Below are positions 43,736 through 54,843 of a DNA stretch of 64,000 nucleotides, in pieces; positions within the stretch are counted from its first letter, which is position 1, and each line of letters opens with the position of its first letter. Source of the DNA: Neurospora tetraspora (Eukaryota; Ascomycota; Sordariomycetes; Sordariales; Sordariaceae); the NCBI RefSeq assembly GCF_033439725.1, contig NW_026944386.1, positions 3,286,001-3,350,000 of the forward strand, read 5' to 3'. Both the position numbers and the translations under genes were made by a program. The notes beneath the pieces were generated by a model that was given only the letters and a program-made list of their open reading frames with translations, made no database searches and had not been told where the DNA came from.

Positions 43736-46241
43736 ATGGTAAGCTTTGTGATGCCCTCGGTTTTAGACGCCCTTTACTCATGGAAAACACAGGACTCCTT
43801 CAAGGCCGGCGACATCATCGAACCCGGCAGCTCTGTCAAGTCCAAGAACGGCAAATACGAACTTGTCTTCCAAGACGATGGCAACTTTGTCCTCTCCGAC
43901 GTGTCTTTCCGCCGGGTACTTTGGAGCACTGATACCGCCAGTTCTTATCGCAAGGCTGCTAGGGGCCTCTTGCAAGACGACGGCAATCTCAGGCTTTTCG
44001 ACGACAACAACGGACAAGTATGGTCAAGCCATACCGGGGGTAAGGGCGATGCTAGCTCCTTGTTGACTGTGCAAGACGATGGCAATGTCGTCCTCTCCTC
44101 CAACGGAAATCAGATCTGGGCCACCAACACGGCACAGAAGGAGCCGGAGAAGCCGGCGGACCCTACAGTGGGAGCCAAGGACCGTCTCAATGCTGGCGAG
44201 GAGTTGACCAAGGACCAACGCATATCCTCTCCCAGCGGCGAGTACACCCTGATCATGCAGGCTGACGACAATCTGGTCCTCTACAAGAAGAATAAGGGTC
44301 CGATCTGGGCCAGAGGCAAGACTGCTGGCATTCCTGGAGAGAAGCTCGTCTTCCGTGGAGACGGAGAGTTGGAACTGCTTACATGGTCAGGCTCTCAGAA
44401 ATGGGTAACTGGCACTGCTGGCAGAGGCAACAGCAACTCATTCTTTGCGGTCAGAGATGACGGCAATATGGTTATCTCGACTGACGGTCAGATCGTCTGG
44501 TCGTCGAAGACGGGCCCGGAGCTACCTGAGGCAAAGAGAGACCGCATCAAGGGCGGTGAGAGACTTCTAGCAGGAGAGGTGCTCACTTCCCCCAATGGCA
44601 AGTTCACTCTCACCTTCCAGAGCGACGGCAACTTTGTTCTCTATGAGGGCGGCGAATCCAGGTGGGCTTCAGGCGGTCGTACCTACGGACGTGGAGGCTG
44701 GCTTCTGTTGACTAGCGACGGCAACTTGACAACATTCGATGATGACCAGGGTTCCCGGTGGTCTTCTCGAACAAGATACAGACGCACCGGAGGTGATTGC
44801 GAACTGATCGTCCAAGACGACGGTGCTGCGGTGCTGAAGCTCGACGGAATCACCACCTGGGCCGTCAATGGAGGCTCGGCACAAACATACGAACCCCGTG
44901 ATGTAAGTCCTCGGCCAATAGTGCTTTTAAGAAATTATAGTAGACTAACATCTTACGCAGTTCTCCCCTGTCACATCCGGTGACAAAATCAGCCCTGGAC
45001 AGTACTTGGCTGCCGGTCAGTCTATCACCTCCAGCAACGGCGATATGACCGCAACGCTGGATGAAAACGGCCAGTTTGTTGTTCGCTACACCAAGACAGG
45101 AGACTTCATCATCATCTCCACCAACCCCCGGAAGGAAACCGATACGAAGCTGACCGTCGGCTACAACGATGACGTGATCCTCTGGGGTGCCAACGGAACC
45201 AAGATTTGGCAGCCCTCCAACAACGTCGACAAGTTTGCCATGCATTTCGAAGATGATGACAGGGAGCGCTTCTTCCGCCGTGACACAAACGGCAGTCTAA
45301 TCCTCAGCGGCAACGGCAACCTGAAGCTCTACGGCTCCGGCTGGCCGAATGACCTGATCTGGACCAGTGGTCGCTCCTTTGCCGGATTCTCGGGCAAGAG
45401 GATCTCGCAGCTCAAGCCCGGCGAGATTCTCGTCATCGGTCAGAACCTGCTCTCCGACAACGGCGACCACGAGCTCTCCCTCCTTCCCTCCGGAAACCTC
45501 CGCATCCGCAACACTCGTTTCAACACCAGCGTCTACTATTTCACCAACGATGACACCAGACTCACAGACGCACATTACCTCGAATTCGGCCAAGACCACG
45601 TCCTCGAGGTCCGCGGCGAGACCAATGGCATGATCTGGCGCTCTTCCAACCGCCAGTACAAGCCACCCCAATACAGCGGCAGCCACGGCGGCGGCGGCGG
45701 TCGTGACAGACTCGACCCTCCCCGCTTCATCCTCGACGACCGCGCATCCGCCTACATCCGCGCCGTCGACCTCAGCTACCGTGCCGACTACGTCGCCTGG
45801 TGGATCACCGACCTGGAGTCCTGTCTCTCCCCGGTGCGGCCCAGCTCCTTCGGCGACACCCTCCGCCCCGGTTTCACCATGAAGCCCGAGCACATTCTGA
45901 CCAGCAACAGCGGCGAGTACCTGGCGCGCTTCAACAACAAGGGCGAGTTCGCGCTCATCTGTAACACGGATCACAGCCACGGGTCGGCGCGCCGGGGCGA
46001 TATCATGTGGCGGGCCAAGGGCGCGGCAAATTCGAATTCGGTATGGATCACGGCCGATGGGAATCTGTGCGTGGGCGTGGAGGAGAAGCAGAAGGTTAAG
46101 TGGCAGAGTGAGACGGCTGGTTCCGGGACGGATGCGCGGTTGGTGGTGCAGGATGATGGGAATATGTGCGTTTATGCGGGGGAGAAGTGCGCGTGGCATA
46201 GTGATACGAAGGGTGGGTGGAGGAGGGATTATGATTATTAG
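43736..46241 (+). CDS. large tandem bulb-type (mannose-binding) lectin protein
   Basis: The protein is a string of bulb-type lectin (B_lectin) beta-prism modules, the fold of monocot mannose lectins and comitin. Model: 43,736-43,738 (ATG), 43,793-44,902 and 44,961-46,241, giving 797 residues. Two modules keep the canonical QxDxNxVxY mannose site exactly (QADDNLVLY, QSDGNFVLY); several others are close (QDDGNFVLS, QDDGNLRLF, QDDGNVVLS, QDDGNMCVY), and others look degenerate. Typical Trp-Ser/Ala strands (VLWSTDTAS, QIWATNTA, PIWARGKT) separate them. There is no signal peptide or membrane segment, so it is probably cytosolic, as comitin is. The first intron (GTAAGC...ACAG, 54 bp) is a multiple of three, so read-through would add 18 residues in frame. 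The C-terminal half carries an RDRLDPPRFILDDR linker. Ligand and role are unknown. Confidence 0.85.
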
Positions 46242-46833
46242 GAGGGGGTTGGGAAGTGATGTCGTTTGTGTGGAGCGAGGTAGGTGATAGGTCGGTTGGT
46301 TGGATAATGTGACTGCCATTTTTAAGTGTTTAACCTTGCCCTAAACATTTGCTTGAGTGTTCCTTCCAAAGTGAAAGACTTCAGATGAACACCCTTGACA
46401 CCGCATCGTACCTGCCTTAACGAGAGTCGGAATCCTTAAGCAAGCCCACGGACCACCTCCAGCTGTATTCTCCAGAAACATCAATATTAGCCCACTACCA
46501 ATGAAACTAACATTTTGATGTTATACCAACGAGGAGGCCAGCTCAAATGGTCTTTTGCTACAACGTCTTGGAGTCCTCGTATTGCTCAGGGGTAGTAAAC
46601 AAAGATCGTATGTATACTGACCCTAACCCTGGTGCTTGGCACGACCCAGTGTGTGTAGGACCTCCGTCCCCTCCTGCCCTCGATGCTTCTTGCGAGTACA
46701 ATCCAGCGTCCGGATCCAGGATTGGGCAGAAGAGCTTTTGATGTTATTGTAAGAAGGGGTAGGTACCAAAAGGTATTCCTCTTTGATAATTGAGATCATC
46801 TAACCTTCCCTTCCTTGCTAGTTTACACCAGTG
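46242..46833. other. 3' flank of the lectin gene up to the LTR insertion
   Basis: No supported gene. A 64-codon ORF at 46,547-46,741 has a few Cys and a DPNPGAWHDP motif but no known domain, and is not called. Confidence 0.35.
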
Positions 46834-47138
46834 TGTGACGAACCGTTACAAGCACAGGAGTATATCGCTGGGAATAGGAACAGCGGTAGTAGTAGCCAAA
46901 AGGTATTGATCGATTGTAGAAGCTATTGCTTGCTGAAGAACCCGAATAGCGAAGGCCGGGAAGCGGCCTTCTTATATACTAGTCTTTAAGCCCGTCCCGT
47001 GGTCCTGTATTCTCGGGACCCCGGGACCGTGGGGGCGGTGTCCCGTAGTCCCGTAGGTACTTTCGGGACTCCGGGACCTATCTAGCTAATCCTAATCCGG
47101 TACTGCTTATATAAGTGATCCGTGACTGGATCATAACA
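46834..47138. mobile_element. solo LTR of a retrotransposon, 305 bp
   Basis: The block runs from TGTGACGAACCG to GGATCATAACA, with the TG...CA ends of LTRs. It is flanked by a perfect 5-bp target duplication, CAGTG, at 46,829-46,833 and 47,139-47,143. No internal retroelement sequence follows, so it looks like a solo LTR left by recombination. It is GC-rich, with many C/G clusters (CCCGGGACCGTGGGGG), and not AT-shifted, as expected if it is too short for RIP. A possible TATA box (TATATAAG) sits near its right end. Orientation cannot be fixed. Confidence 0.85.
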
Positions 47139-47538
47139 CAGTGCTCTCAAAGACGCCAATATCGCCATGCTTCTTCTCAACCGCATGGAGTGTAAAGAAG
47201 TCGACGGGAGCCATGAGGAGATAATTCTTAGGCAAAAAGCCCGAAACAAGAAAAGAGGGCTATCCAGCCAGATGAAACGTGGGGAAATGAAAGGACGAGT
47301 CCAAGGTAGTGGATCGCTCAATGTATTCTTTTTTTTCCTTCTTAAGATGCTGCTGTCGCTACCTCTAGTACCAAATGACCTTCATCCCGCCGGTCTTTTC
47401 TCTCTCGCACTTTCTTTCCCTTCTGCTTCCATATTCCAGTCCTACACTAGCCTATTACCCTTCCGCTATCCCCCTTTTCCCTTTCTCACACCACTTCTCC
47501 AAATCCCACCATCTTCCTGCCCTTCATTCAATTCCCCA

Positions 47539-47588
<50 letters not shown>

Positions 47589-47712
47589 CCTCTCCCTCTC
47601 TCTCTCTCTCTCCGTCTCCCCTCTCTCTCTCCGCACAGCATTTCCCATCCACCAGTTCCTGGCCTGGGCCATCTTCCATTCACGACTTCAAGTCCAAACC
47701 CTTTCAAAACTC
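47139..47712. other. intergenic with a CT microsatellite
   Basis: The region downstream of the LTR contains only low-complexity sequence and no supported gene. Confidence 0.4.
47541..47631 (+). repeat. (CT)n-rich microsatellite
   Basis: A perfect TC/CT run from about 47,541 to 47,586 is followed by an imperfect CT-rich tract to 47,631. ORFs across it (LSLSLS or RERERE) are artefacts. Confidence 0.9.
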
Positions 47713-47928
47713 TCAGTACTTGGAAGCACCACACCCCGAGCAGCAAAACTCCAACCCAACATTCCCGTCGTTCTGGTCCTGTCCCTGATCCTCCATGGCG
47801 CTGTTCGCGTTGTTCTTGACGATGGTCTTGTGTCCGTCGCGACACCAGGCGCAGAGGGTTTCGCCGGCTGGGGCGGTGGAGGTGCAGCCGCACGAGTTGC
47901 CTGATGTTTTGTGAGCGCAGTCGGGCAT
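47713..47928 (-). CDS. small cysteine-rich protein, 71 aa (tentative)
   Basis: The ORF starts MPDCAHKTSGNSCGCTSTAP and ends in LEFCCSGCGASKY. It has eight Cys in CxC, CxxC and CCxxC spacings, which suggests a metal-binding or zinc-binding mini-protein. No known family is recognised with confidence, and it has no signal peptide. The frame is open upstream for another 66 codons of Thr/Asn-rich, non-coding-looking sequence, so the start at 47,928, where the Cys pattern begins, is preferred. The Asp/Gln/Asn-rich middle has no visible fold. Confidence 0.5.
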   Translation of the reverse strand: MPDCAHKTSGNSCGCTSTAPAGETLCAWCRDGHKTIVKNNANSAMEDQGQDQNDGNVGLEFCCSGCGASKY

Positions 47929-49313
47929 TTTTGGGGATTGTGTTTGTTGGTGTGTAGCTGTGAAGTTGGTTGGTTTGGTTGTGGAAGCTGTGTTGGGTTG
48001 TGGGTTGTGGGTTGTGGTTGTAGCTGTGGTGAAGCTGCTGTTGTTGTATTCTTGGGTGATTGAAGCTGGTGATACTGGATTGGAGCTGCAATTCCGGGAA
48101 GTCAAGGGTGTCCGATGGCGGTGCATTAATAGCCGAGGTTGAGGCTGTTAAAAGGTTCCCGTGATAGGAAAAAAACGAGCGGCTACAGATTGATTTCTGT
48201 TTAACGGTGTGATTCATGAGGGGTGAGACATCATCGTCATTGACGAAGTAAGTGAAGCAAAAGTTGGGAATACCGGTAGGTCATGGTATGTTTGGTAGTG
48301 GGGCTGGAAGACAAATGTAAATGAGCGTTAAGCGCTAGATGAGAAAGTCCAATCTCGGCTACCAAACATAGCAATGGAGATCTTCGGCTTGTTTGCCGGA
48401 TGCCGTCGATCGTGGATATCGGTAAGGACGGAAATTCATGGGACGGTGGGACGGAAGTCATCACCAAGTTTCCGGATTCGGAAACTTTCCCCATGATTAG
48501 ATACCGAAAATATGCTTGATGGAGATTGTCTTTTCCATTTTGGGTGGCTGTGAGCGGCTCGGTACCGAATTGTTGGCCGACGACTGGATGTCGAGAAATT
48601 ATAAAATGCCATCTGGTTTGGATTGTCATCGTCAGAGTTTTGAGGATTGTTGAACATACAAAAGAATACCGCGACATTGGGGCAACTCATTTGCCAGTGG
48701 AAGAATGGTTGAACTCGTGGCTCCTCGTTTGGGTGAATCGGGAATGGAATGAATGTTGTATTTGTGCGTCGAACGAGTAAGGAGTAGGGTGAACACTCAG
48801 TGTACGTGACACATTGACACCCAACTCACATGTGAAAAGCGATACCGTGGATTCCAGATATCGTGTCCATGATCCTCATAACATCGTATATCCTCCTCTT
48901 TCCCCGCCGACGTGAGTTGATGAACCCGTCCAGATACATGCCATAACGTCCTCCCCGTTCCACGCCTTACAGATATCGTGGTTTAATACCAGGAGTCAAT
49001 AACCCTACCGAATCTATCCCAGAGCATACGACAGATGATCGGAAACAACAAAAAAGAAAGAAATGCAAACCCCATAACAAAAACTCCTGCACGTCGAAAA
49101 GCGCCAGTGGGAAGGAAACCGTAAAGCAAACCCAGTTAGAAATATCCCTAGTATTGTTTGTTCAGGAAGAACCGAGAAGCGTGAAATATATGTCATTCAA
49201 CGGTACCTAGCCCCGGTGATCATTGTGCCCATGAATCTCGGGAAGAAGCTGAGCGGCAAGCTGAGCGTCGACAGAGTTACTGTTCACACAACGACATGTT
49301 AGCTACCACAGTA
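47929..49313. other. intergenic
   Basis: No ORF here has a domain. It covers the upstream region of the small Cys-rich ORF and the 3' flank of the DUF3716-type gene. Nothing else stands out. Confidence 0.4.
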
Positions 49314-50336
49314 TCAGGAGACGGGGGTGTTGTTTTTTTCATACTCTTCATCGTCGTCGTCATCATCATCCCCGGCTGATAGCTGATCGCCCTGAGACTC
49401 TTCCACTGCGTCATGGTGTTGTAACTCGTGGGCGTCACCAAGTCCCTGGAGTTCCTGAGTTCCCTCCATATCCGCCTCTGGGGCCGCCATTCTCACGCCT
49501 AATTGCATGGACGTATACTGGGGGTTCTGGTGAGCCATCTCCGTCTGGTCTGGGGCTACATGTTGCTGATCAGCACCGACACTGGGAGTCCCGTTGGTGT
49601 TATTGTTCTCCTCAGGGTTCGGTCCAGCTGAAAGGGCCTTGGCTTTGCGCTTTCGGTTGGGGGTAGGGCCCGTATACAGCGAGCAGGCTGACGTGTTGTC
49701 GAACCACTTGCAGTTCGAACAGCTGTTGTGGAAGCTCCCGGGCAAGATCCGGCAAACTATGAAGGGACCCAAGGCATTCTTGGTGCGGCGATCAGCACAC
49801 TGGGTGCACTGCACCGGGGCATCTGTGCCGCGTGAGTGAATGAGCAGACCGTTGACGTAACTGGGCCGCTGAGAGGCAATGTGGCGGGCCGTGATCCATC
49901 CGTTGACAAAGTAGATGTATTCGCGGCTGGGACAGTCGTTAAAGATGGCCCTTTGGGTATCGTGGACAAGAGAGTCTGCAGTAAGGGCGTCTTTGACTCG
50001 GATGGCGACAGCCGCCAGGGGTTGCTCCTCCTTGGCCGCGTTCCACGCCTTGACCAGCGGATTCTCCTGGTAATCATCCTCCTTGACTGTCCTATTTGGG
50101 CGACCGGGAGGACGACCGCGACGTCTCTTGGGAAAGGCCGCAGGAAGCTCTCCTCCTCCTCCGCCGTGGGTGATATCTCCACCTTCTCCCTGAATAGCAG
50201 TTAATGTCTCCGCACCCGTCACTGGAGAAGCGATGGTGTGTGTGTTCGTGTTGGGATTCCCGGGCACGGCCGACGCGAGAGCATGGTCCTGGGGTTGCGC
50301 CCCGACCTCTGCTACGCCGGCTCCCGAGTCTGCCAT
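49314..50336 (-). CDS. DUF3716-type protein with an AT-hook-like motif
   Basis: One exon encodes 340 residues. The mid region holds a Cys-rich module: VQCTQCADRRTKNALGPF followed by SCSNCKWFDNTSACSL, with the CxxC ... CxxC spacing of the fungal DUF3716 domain, probably a zinc-binding module of unknown function. An AT-hook-like KRRRGRPPGRPNR near residue 70 and a basic NRKRKAKA favour a nuclear DNA-binding protein. The C-terminus is acidic (DDDDDDDEEYEKN). This is a Neurospora-type expanded family in my recollection; the assignment is from motif only. Confidence 0.8.
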   Translation of the reverse strand: MADSGAGVAEVGAQPQDHALASAVPGNPNTNTHTIASPVTGAETLTAIQGEGGDITHGGGGGELPAAFPKRRRGRPPGRPNRTVKEDDYQENPLVKAWNAAKEEQPLAAVAIRVKDALTADSLVHDTQRAIFNDCPSREYIYFVNGWITARHIASQRPSYVNGLLIHSRGTDAPVQCTQCADRRTKNALGPFIVCRILPGSFHNSCSNCKWFDNTSACSLYTGPTPNRKRKAKALSAGPNPEENNNTNGTPSVGADQQHVAPDQTEMAHQNPQYTSMQLGVRMAAPEADMEGTQELQGLGDAHELQHHDAVEESQGDQLSAGDDDDDDDEEYEKNNTPVS

Positions 50337-50943
50337 GGGCGTGATGTCGTGGGTATTGAGAGATGGATTCGCCGATGAGAACCAATTGGGGGTGAGCGGC
50401 CTACAAGAAAGGTAGTGGTGGCGACAGGCCCGGAGGCTTTATTTTGTACGGAAGTACAAGCCAAGCGCGAGGGTGATCTCGAGTTCCATTGTGGTGCTTC
50501 CCCAGTGCACGGGCCATTCTCAACGGGCATTGGCCAGAGGCCAGACAGAACGTGTCTTGGCAGGAGAGCCCAGACTGCGATAGGCCTGAACCCCCCGGGC
50601 AGGTGCGTAATGGGGCTCCTCATGCCGTCGCTGCAACCTGGAATGCATTGTGTCTCTAGTGAAACCCCCGCTGATGTTCCTGCAACAACCGCCAACTTTA
50701 CCTCAACCTCAACCTCTCCTCAACCACCTCGCTCCTCGATAAGACGTCCATCCATCAACATCACGGTCATGTCCTTTTGTTCAGCTGTTCTTTTGTGACC
50801 TCCTTATACCCTGCGCCTTTTGCTCATTGGATTGCCGGCTTTTGTTGGTGACCTGTCGCAACACCTCGGTCGTTAAATACACGATAAGATAGCGTATTAA
50901 CCGCGGCATCTCGAAGCCCGCAAACAAGCCACCGCCAACCATC
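50337..50943. other. divergent intergenic region
   Basis: About 600 bp lie between the starts of the DUF3716-type gene and syn8. It should hold both promoters. No specific sites are called. Confidence 0.4.
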
Positions 50944-51884
50944 ATGTCGAATCCCAACGCCCTCCTCCTTCTCGCCGACCACATCAAGCTGTCACTTCTC
51001 GAAAGACAACGGGCCAAGACATTAAAGCTGTCGAGTGACACTCAAGATGGTCACATCTCCCGATCACTCGACCAGTTCCGCGAGGGTCTTGAATCTCTCC
51101 GAGCCGAGCATCAGCGTCTCCAAGAAGCCGGCGACGAAGCGTATGCTTTGTCCTATTTTGCCTCCTGATAATAGTAGTCACTAACGTGGATACATCATTC
51201 AGAAAGGCCTCCACGCTGAATGATACCCTGTCTTCGCTCCAAAAGCAATTCGACGACCTGACCTCCCAATTCCACGGCTACGCTTCGCCTGCTACCACCT
51301 CAACACTCACCCAACCCAATGACCCTTCTCTCGCCGAAGACTTTGCCCATGCCCAATCCTCGAAACCCGTAGCCACGTCCACGACGACTCCCCCGCCCAT
51401 AGAGCGTCGTGCCTCCAAGACCGTCCGTTTCTCGTCACCCAACAGTGACCTCGAAGCCCAAGCCCCTGCCGCCAACAAGTCTGCTCGCTCCCAGCTACTT
51501 CCATACCGCGATGACCCCGTCTTGGGCGACGACTCAGCCGGCTACCGCGACACCATCGATGGGCAAGACATGGACAACACTCAGGTACACGCCTATCATC
51601 AGCGGATTCTGGAAGAGCAGGACGCCCAGCTTGACGCTCTAGGAGCTAGCATCTCACGGCAGCGCGAGCTGAGTATGCAAATTGGCGATGAGTTGGACAG
51701 TCAAGTTATGATGCTGGATGAGAGCGAACGAGCGGTGGATAGGCATCAAAGTGCGTTGGATCGGGCCAGGGATCGGGTCGGGCGCTTTGCGAGGGCAGCA
51801 AACAACAGCGGGGAGGGAAAGCAGATGGGCATCATCCTGGCATTGATCATCATTTTGGTGCTTCTGATCGTTATACTCAAGTGA
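50944..51884 (+). CDS. syn8: Qc-SNARE, syntaxin 8 (Syn8) type
   Basis: Syn8 is a SNARE for vesicle fusion at endosomal and vacuolar membranes. Exons 50,944-51,140 and 51,203-51,884 join through a GTATGC...CAG intron inside an Ala codon, giving 292 residues. The N-terminal part is a helical region rich in Leu and Glu. The SNARE motif is seen as HAYHQRILEEQDAQLDALGA, SISRQRELSMQIGDELDSQ and MLDESERAVDRHQSALDRA, a pattern close to fungal Syn8 and syntaxin-8. A single C-terminal membrane anchor, IILALIIILVLLIVILK, follows. The order and length match the family. The zero-layer Gln fits Q in the SNARE centre. Confidence 0.9.
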
Positions 51885-52573
51885 GTATGGGGCGAGTCTG
51901 AACGGAAATCCCCCAAGACACATTCACTTTCGGTGGACATGGACAGTGTCACAAGTTTGTCAGGCAATGTGTTTCCTCAACAGGTCAACAGGGGAAGAAC
52001 ATCAACGGCAGGCTTTGGAGGGTCGCTCACTCACATTCTCATCATTTTCCTTGAACTTGCGTTTGTTGGACTGGGTATATCTATGGGTATTTGCATTTCA
52101 CATTGGCGTGAGGCGTCGCATCATGTACAACGGTCGCTTATACAGCAAGCGCTTTTTGGTACAGGATTGTCATTCAATCTTTCTCAAATTCGAAATTCAA
52201 CATACACACACCATTGGGTCGACACGTCTTTGTGTTTGAATCGGAATGACTTTGTCACAATGGGGCTGCTCACTTACACCGGACTGCCTAATTCATTGCC
52301 GTCGCCCGACTCGACATGAGATATGGACGGCCTAGAATCATGGCAAGAGGATGACGCCTTGTCGTGTCGGCCGCCTCCGAACAAGGACTCAATACTCCCT
52401 CGAACCTGCAACTTCGATTACTCATGGAACGACCTGAACACTATACTACAATATCCGTTCTGGAAACGGTAGCCCTGCCTACAGCAGGATTGTCGAGTAG
52501 GAACCACGTCGTCCTCACCGTCCTCCGCTTGTTCGCTCATAGTCACTACTCCAGGCCGACCGATTCAACAAAG
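51885..52573. other. intergenic before the tRNA cluster
   Basis: This holds the syn8 3' flank. ORFs of up to 128 codons have no domain. No gene is called. Confidence 0.4.
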
Positions 52574-52659
52574 GGGATTGTAGTATAGTGGTCAGTACTT
52601 CTCGTTGTGGTTTCTCACAGCGATCCGAGGGGACCCAGGTTCGATTCCTGGCAATCCCA
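52574..52659 (+). tRNA. tRNA-His(GTG) with intron
   Basis: A full cloverleaf can be drawn: acceptor GGGATTG/CAATCCC, D-arm GTAT/GTAC, T-arm CCAGG TTCGATT CCTGG and discriminator A. The anticodon loop holds GTG (His), and a 14-base intron after position 37 keeps the anticodon stem TCTCG/CGAGG. A run of T's follows at about 52,669, a Pol III stop. Confidence 0.85.
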
Positions 52660-53113
52660 AATTTTTGGATTTTTTTGGTGTTTTCGGCATGGCTTTCATT
52701 GAAAGATGTTCGGTTTCGCTTTTCTGTGTGTTTTTTTCGCTTAGGTTTTTTGCTTTGAGAGTCGTGGGTTGTTACTAACAGTATCTTTGAGTAGTGGTCT
52801 TGTTGAATTTGCCGTCGAGTCATTGCAGTCGGAAACCAATGAGTATATGCGCTTTCATGTCAACATCTTCGAATAATCAATCAAGGAGTAGGATCTGTTG
52901 CCAGTTCACAAATGCCAACATCCTCCCGCCGGACCAGAAACCGCAATCAACCATAAACATTTTGCACTCGGCAGTCATTCATCAAACAAGCCACACCTCT
53001 CAGACGGATTCAAACCGAGCTGTAACCATAGACGGCGCATCATCTTTCCAAGACATGTGCTATACTGCAATGCTGGTCCTTAACGTCAGTAATCGTTGTA
53101 ATTCTTTCATCAA
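52660..53113. other. spacer between tRNA genes
   Basis: This 454-bp stretch has no recognisable gene. A T-rich tract follows tRNA-His. Confidence 0.4.
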
Positions 53114-53219
53114 GGCAAGATGGCCGAGCGGTCTAAGGCGCCACGTTAAGGTTAACCCTTAATCTCCTCTCAGAGTTCCGTGGTCCGAAAGGGCGTGGGT
53201 TCGAATCCCACTCTTGTCA
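53114..53219 (+). tRNA. tRNA-Leu(AAG) with intron
   Basis: The acceptor stem GGCAAGA/TCTTGTC, the D-arm typical of Leu (GCCGAGCGGTCTAAGGC), the anticodon stem CCACG/CGTGG with AAG, a 26-base intron, a long variable arm and the T-arm GTGGG TTCGAAT CCCAC are all visible. Confidence 0.88.
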
Positions 53220-53875
53220 GAACTTTCCATCATCATCAAGCTCAGGTGATGGTGTTACATTTTTTCCTGCTTTTCTTTTTTTTTATTGGCTGTCGTTTTC
53301 GGCCGTCACTGGGTGTTGAACTTCATTGCTGATTTCTCCAGACACTGTCTATTATGGTGAATAGTGGGTACATCCGAGTCCTCTTAGGAAGCAGAACATC
53401 GTCTACCTTTCAGTTATTTCTCGGATTTAGGTATTGTGCACGCTTCGTCCGATGACGGACACTGCCTAAAGACCGGCGCACGCATCTCTTCCTGTAAAGT
53501 ATGAATAACATTGTTAACATTTTCGAGGCTAATTTCGACGACAGGAACCAGGAACGAAACAGCTGAGGAAGTCTGTGCCAAAAATGAGCTGTTACTCGCA
53601 TGCGCAAACATCTAAACGAGTCAACGACAAACACAGCCTATTTTGTTTTCGGTATCTTGGTTGCCGCGAACAAAGGGTTTGTAGTTCAGTATATATACTT
53701 ATAACGATTGTATCGACATGTGTCTTCACTTACTACGAATCAAATCACGTTATATATCTAGACCGTCATGAACACTATAGACAAGATAGCACACCAAAAA
53801 AAGAAACCACAAAAGTACCCGATTCCAGAACATCAAAAAAGAAAGCCATGATGATCCACGAGGCGCCAAAAAATG
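53220..53875. other. spacer between tRNA genes
   Basis: No gene is recognised in these 656 bases. T-rich sequence near 53,257-53,285 may stop Pol III. Confidence 0.4.
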
Positions 53876-53961
53876 TGGGATCACCAGGAATCGAACCTGG
53901 GTCCTCTCGGATCGTTGCGAGAAACCACAACGAGAAGTACTGACCACTATACTACAATCCC
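53876..53961 (-). tRNA. tRNA-His(GTG) with intron, second copy
   Basis: On the minus strand this is nearly the same as the gene at 52,574: acceptor GGGATTG/TGATCCC (with G-T pairs), identical T-arm, GTG anticodon and a 14-base intron with two base changes. The two His genes form an inverted pair around tRNA-Leu. Confidence 0.83.
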
Positions 53962-54730
53962 TTTAACTGTTGTTAAAAACCTCGGATCGAAGTAGGCCTC
54001 AAGAGAGCGAATGTCGGAAATCCGCCAAAGTTCTCCCTCAATTCCAACTCTAGATAACTTTGAGGGAATGCAGTTTCTGTCTGCTCTTAGACATCATGGA
54101 TTACTCGCTTTGGTTGCAACACTTTTTGTAATACCGCTAAAAGGTAAATGATGTCTTATCTTGCTTGCGCTTAATCGCCCGTTATCCTCCCTCATCCTTC
54201 AGTCGTGAAATTATGAAATACTGAATTTCCTATTCAATTGGCTGCGGGTTGAAGGAGTGATGTGATGGATGGTTGATGACTGACTGATTGGTGTCTGTGT
54301 GGGTGCAATGCACTCCATTCTTCCTCCTGCATGCAAACTGCAGTGCGCTGACTGAAGCCAACACCGACGCCATCACCAAAGGAGGAGACCTCAGTGAGAC
54401 CCAACCCCCAAAAGCCCAAAACTCCAAGCAAATTTCCCCCTACCCGCGGTAACGTTATTCGCCGATCTTTGCTAGATTAGCAGCCTTGTTGAAATGTATG
54501 GCGGGCTTGTGGGTAGCAGTGCTGAATGTAGCCCCTTTAGTCAAGCCTCCCTCGAATTCGGGGATATCGACCAGAAGTGGAAAGTCAAGAAGAGAATGGG
54601 AGGTTGTTAGTGCTGATATCCGGTGGACTGAGCAGAGGGAAAAAAAAGAAAAAAGAAAAAAGGATAAATATAAGAAGAATGAGGATAGAACATATCTCAT
54701 GATGGCTTGCTGAAAGATATCAGTCACTTC

Positions 54731-54761
<31 letters not shown>

Positions 54762-54843
54762 CATCTTTCTTCCCTGAGTGAGGGAGAGAACGCACGTCTT
54801 TGTCTCAGAATACTCAACGAACTCTCGCGGTGTTCAGAGTATC
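53962..54843. other. intergenic before the P450 pseudogene
   Basis: Nothing convincing is coded here. It contains the C-homopolymer at 54,730 and A-rich sequence before the P450 start. Confidence 0.4.
54730..54756 (+). repeat. poly-C run of 27
   Basis: Twenty-seven consecutive C lie about 90 bp before the P450 start codon. Length in other strains, or in the raw reads, may differ. Confidence 0.9.

Noticed and set aside
46547-46741. 64-codon plus-strand ORF with several Cys
   Set aside because: Cys spacing is irregular, no signal peptide and no homologue that I recognise.
47466-47672. ORFs made of RERERE and LSLSLS repeats on both strands
   Set aside because: They are translations of the CT/GA microsatellite and have no gene support.
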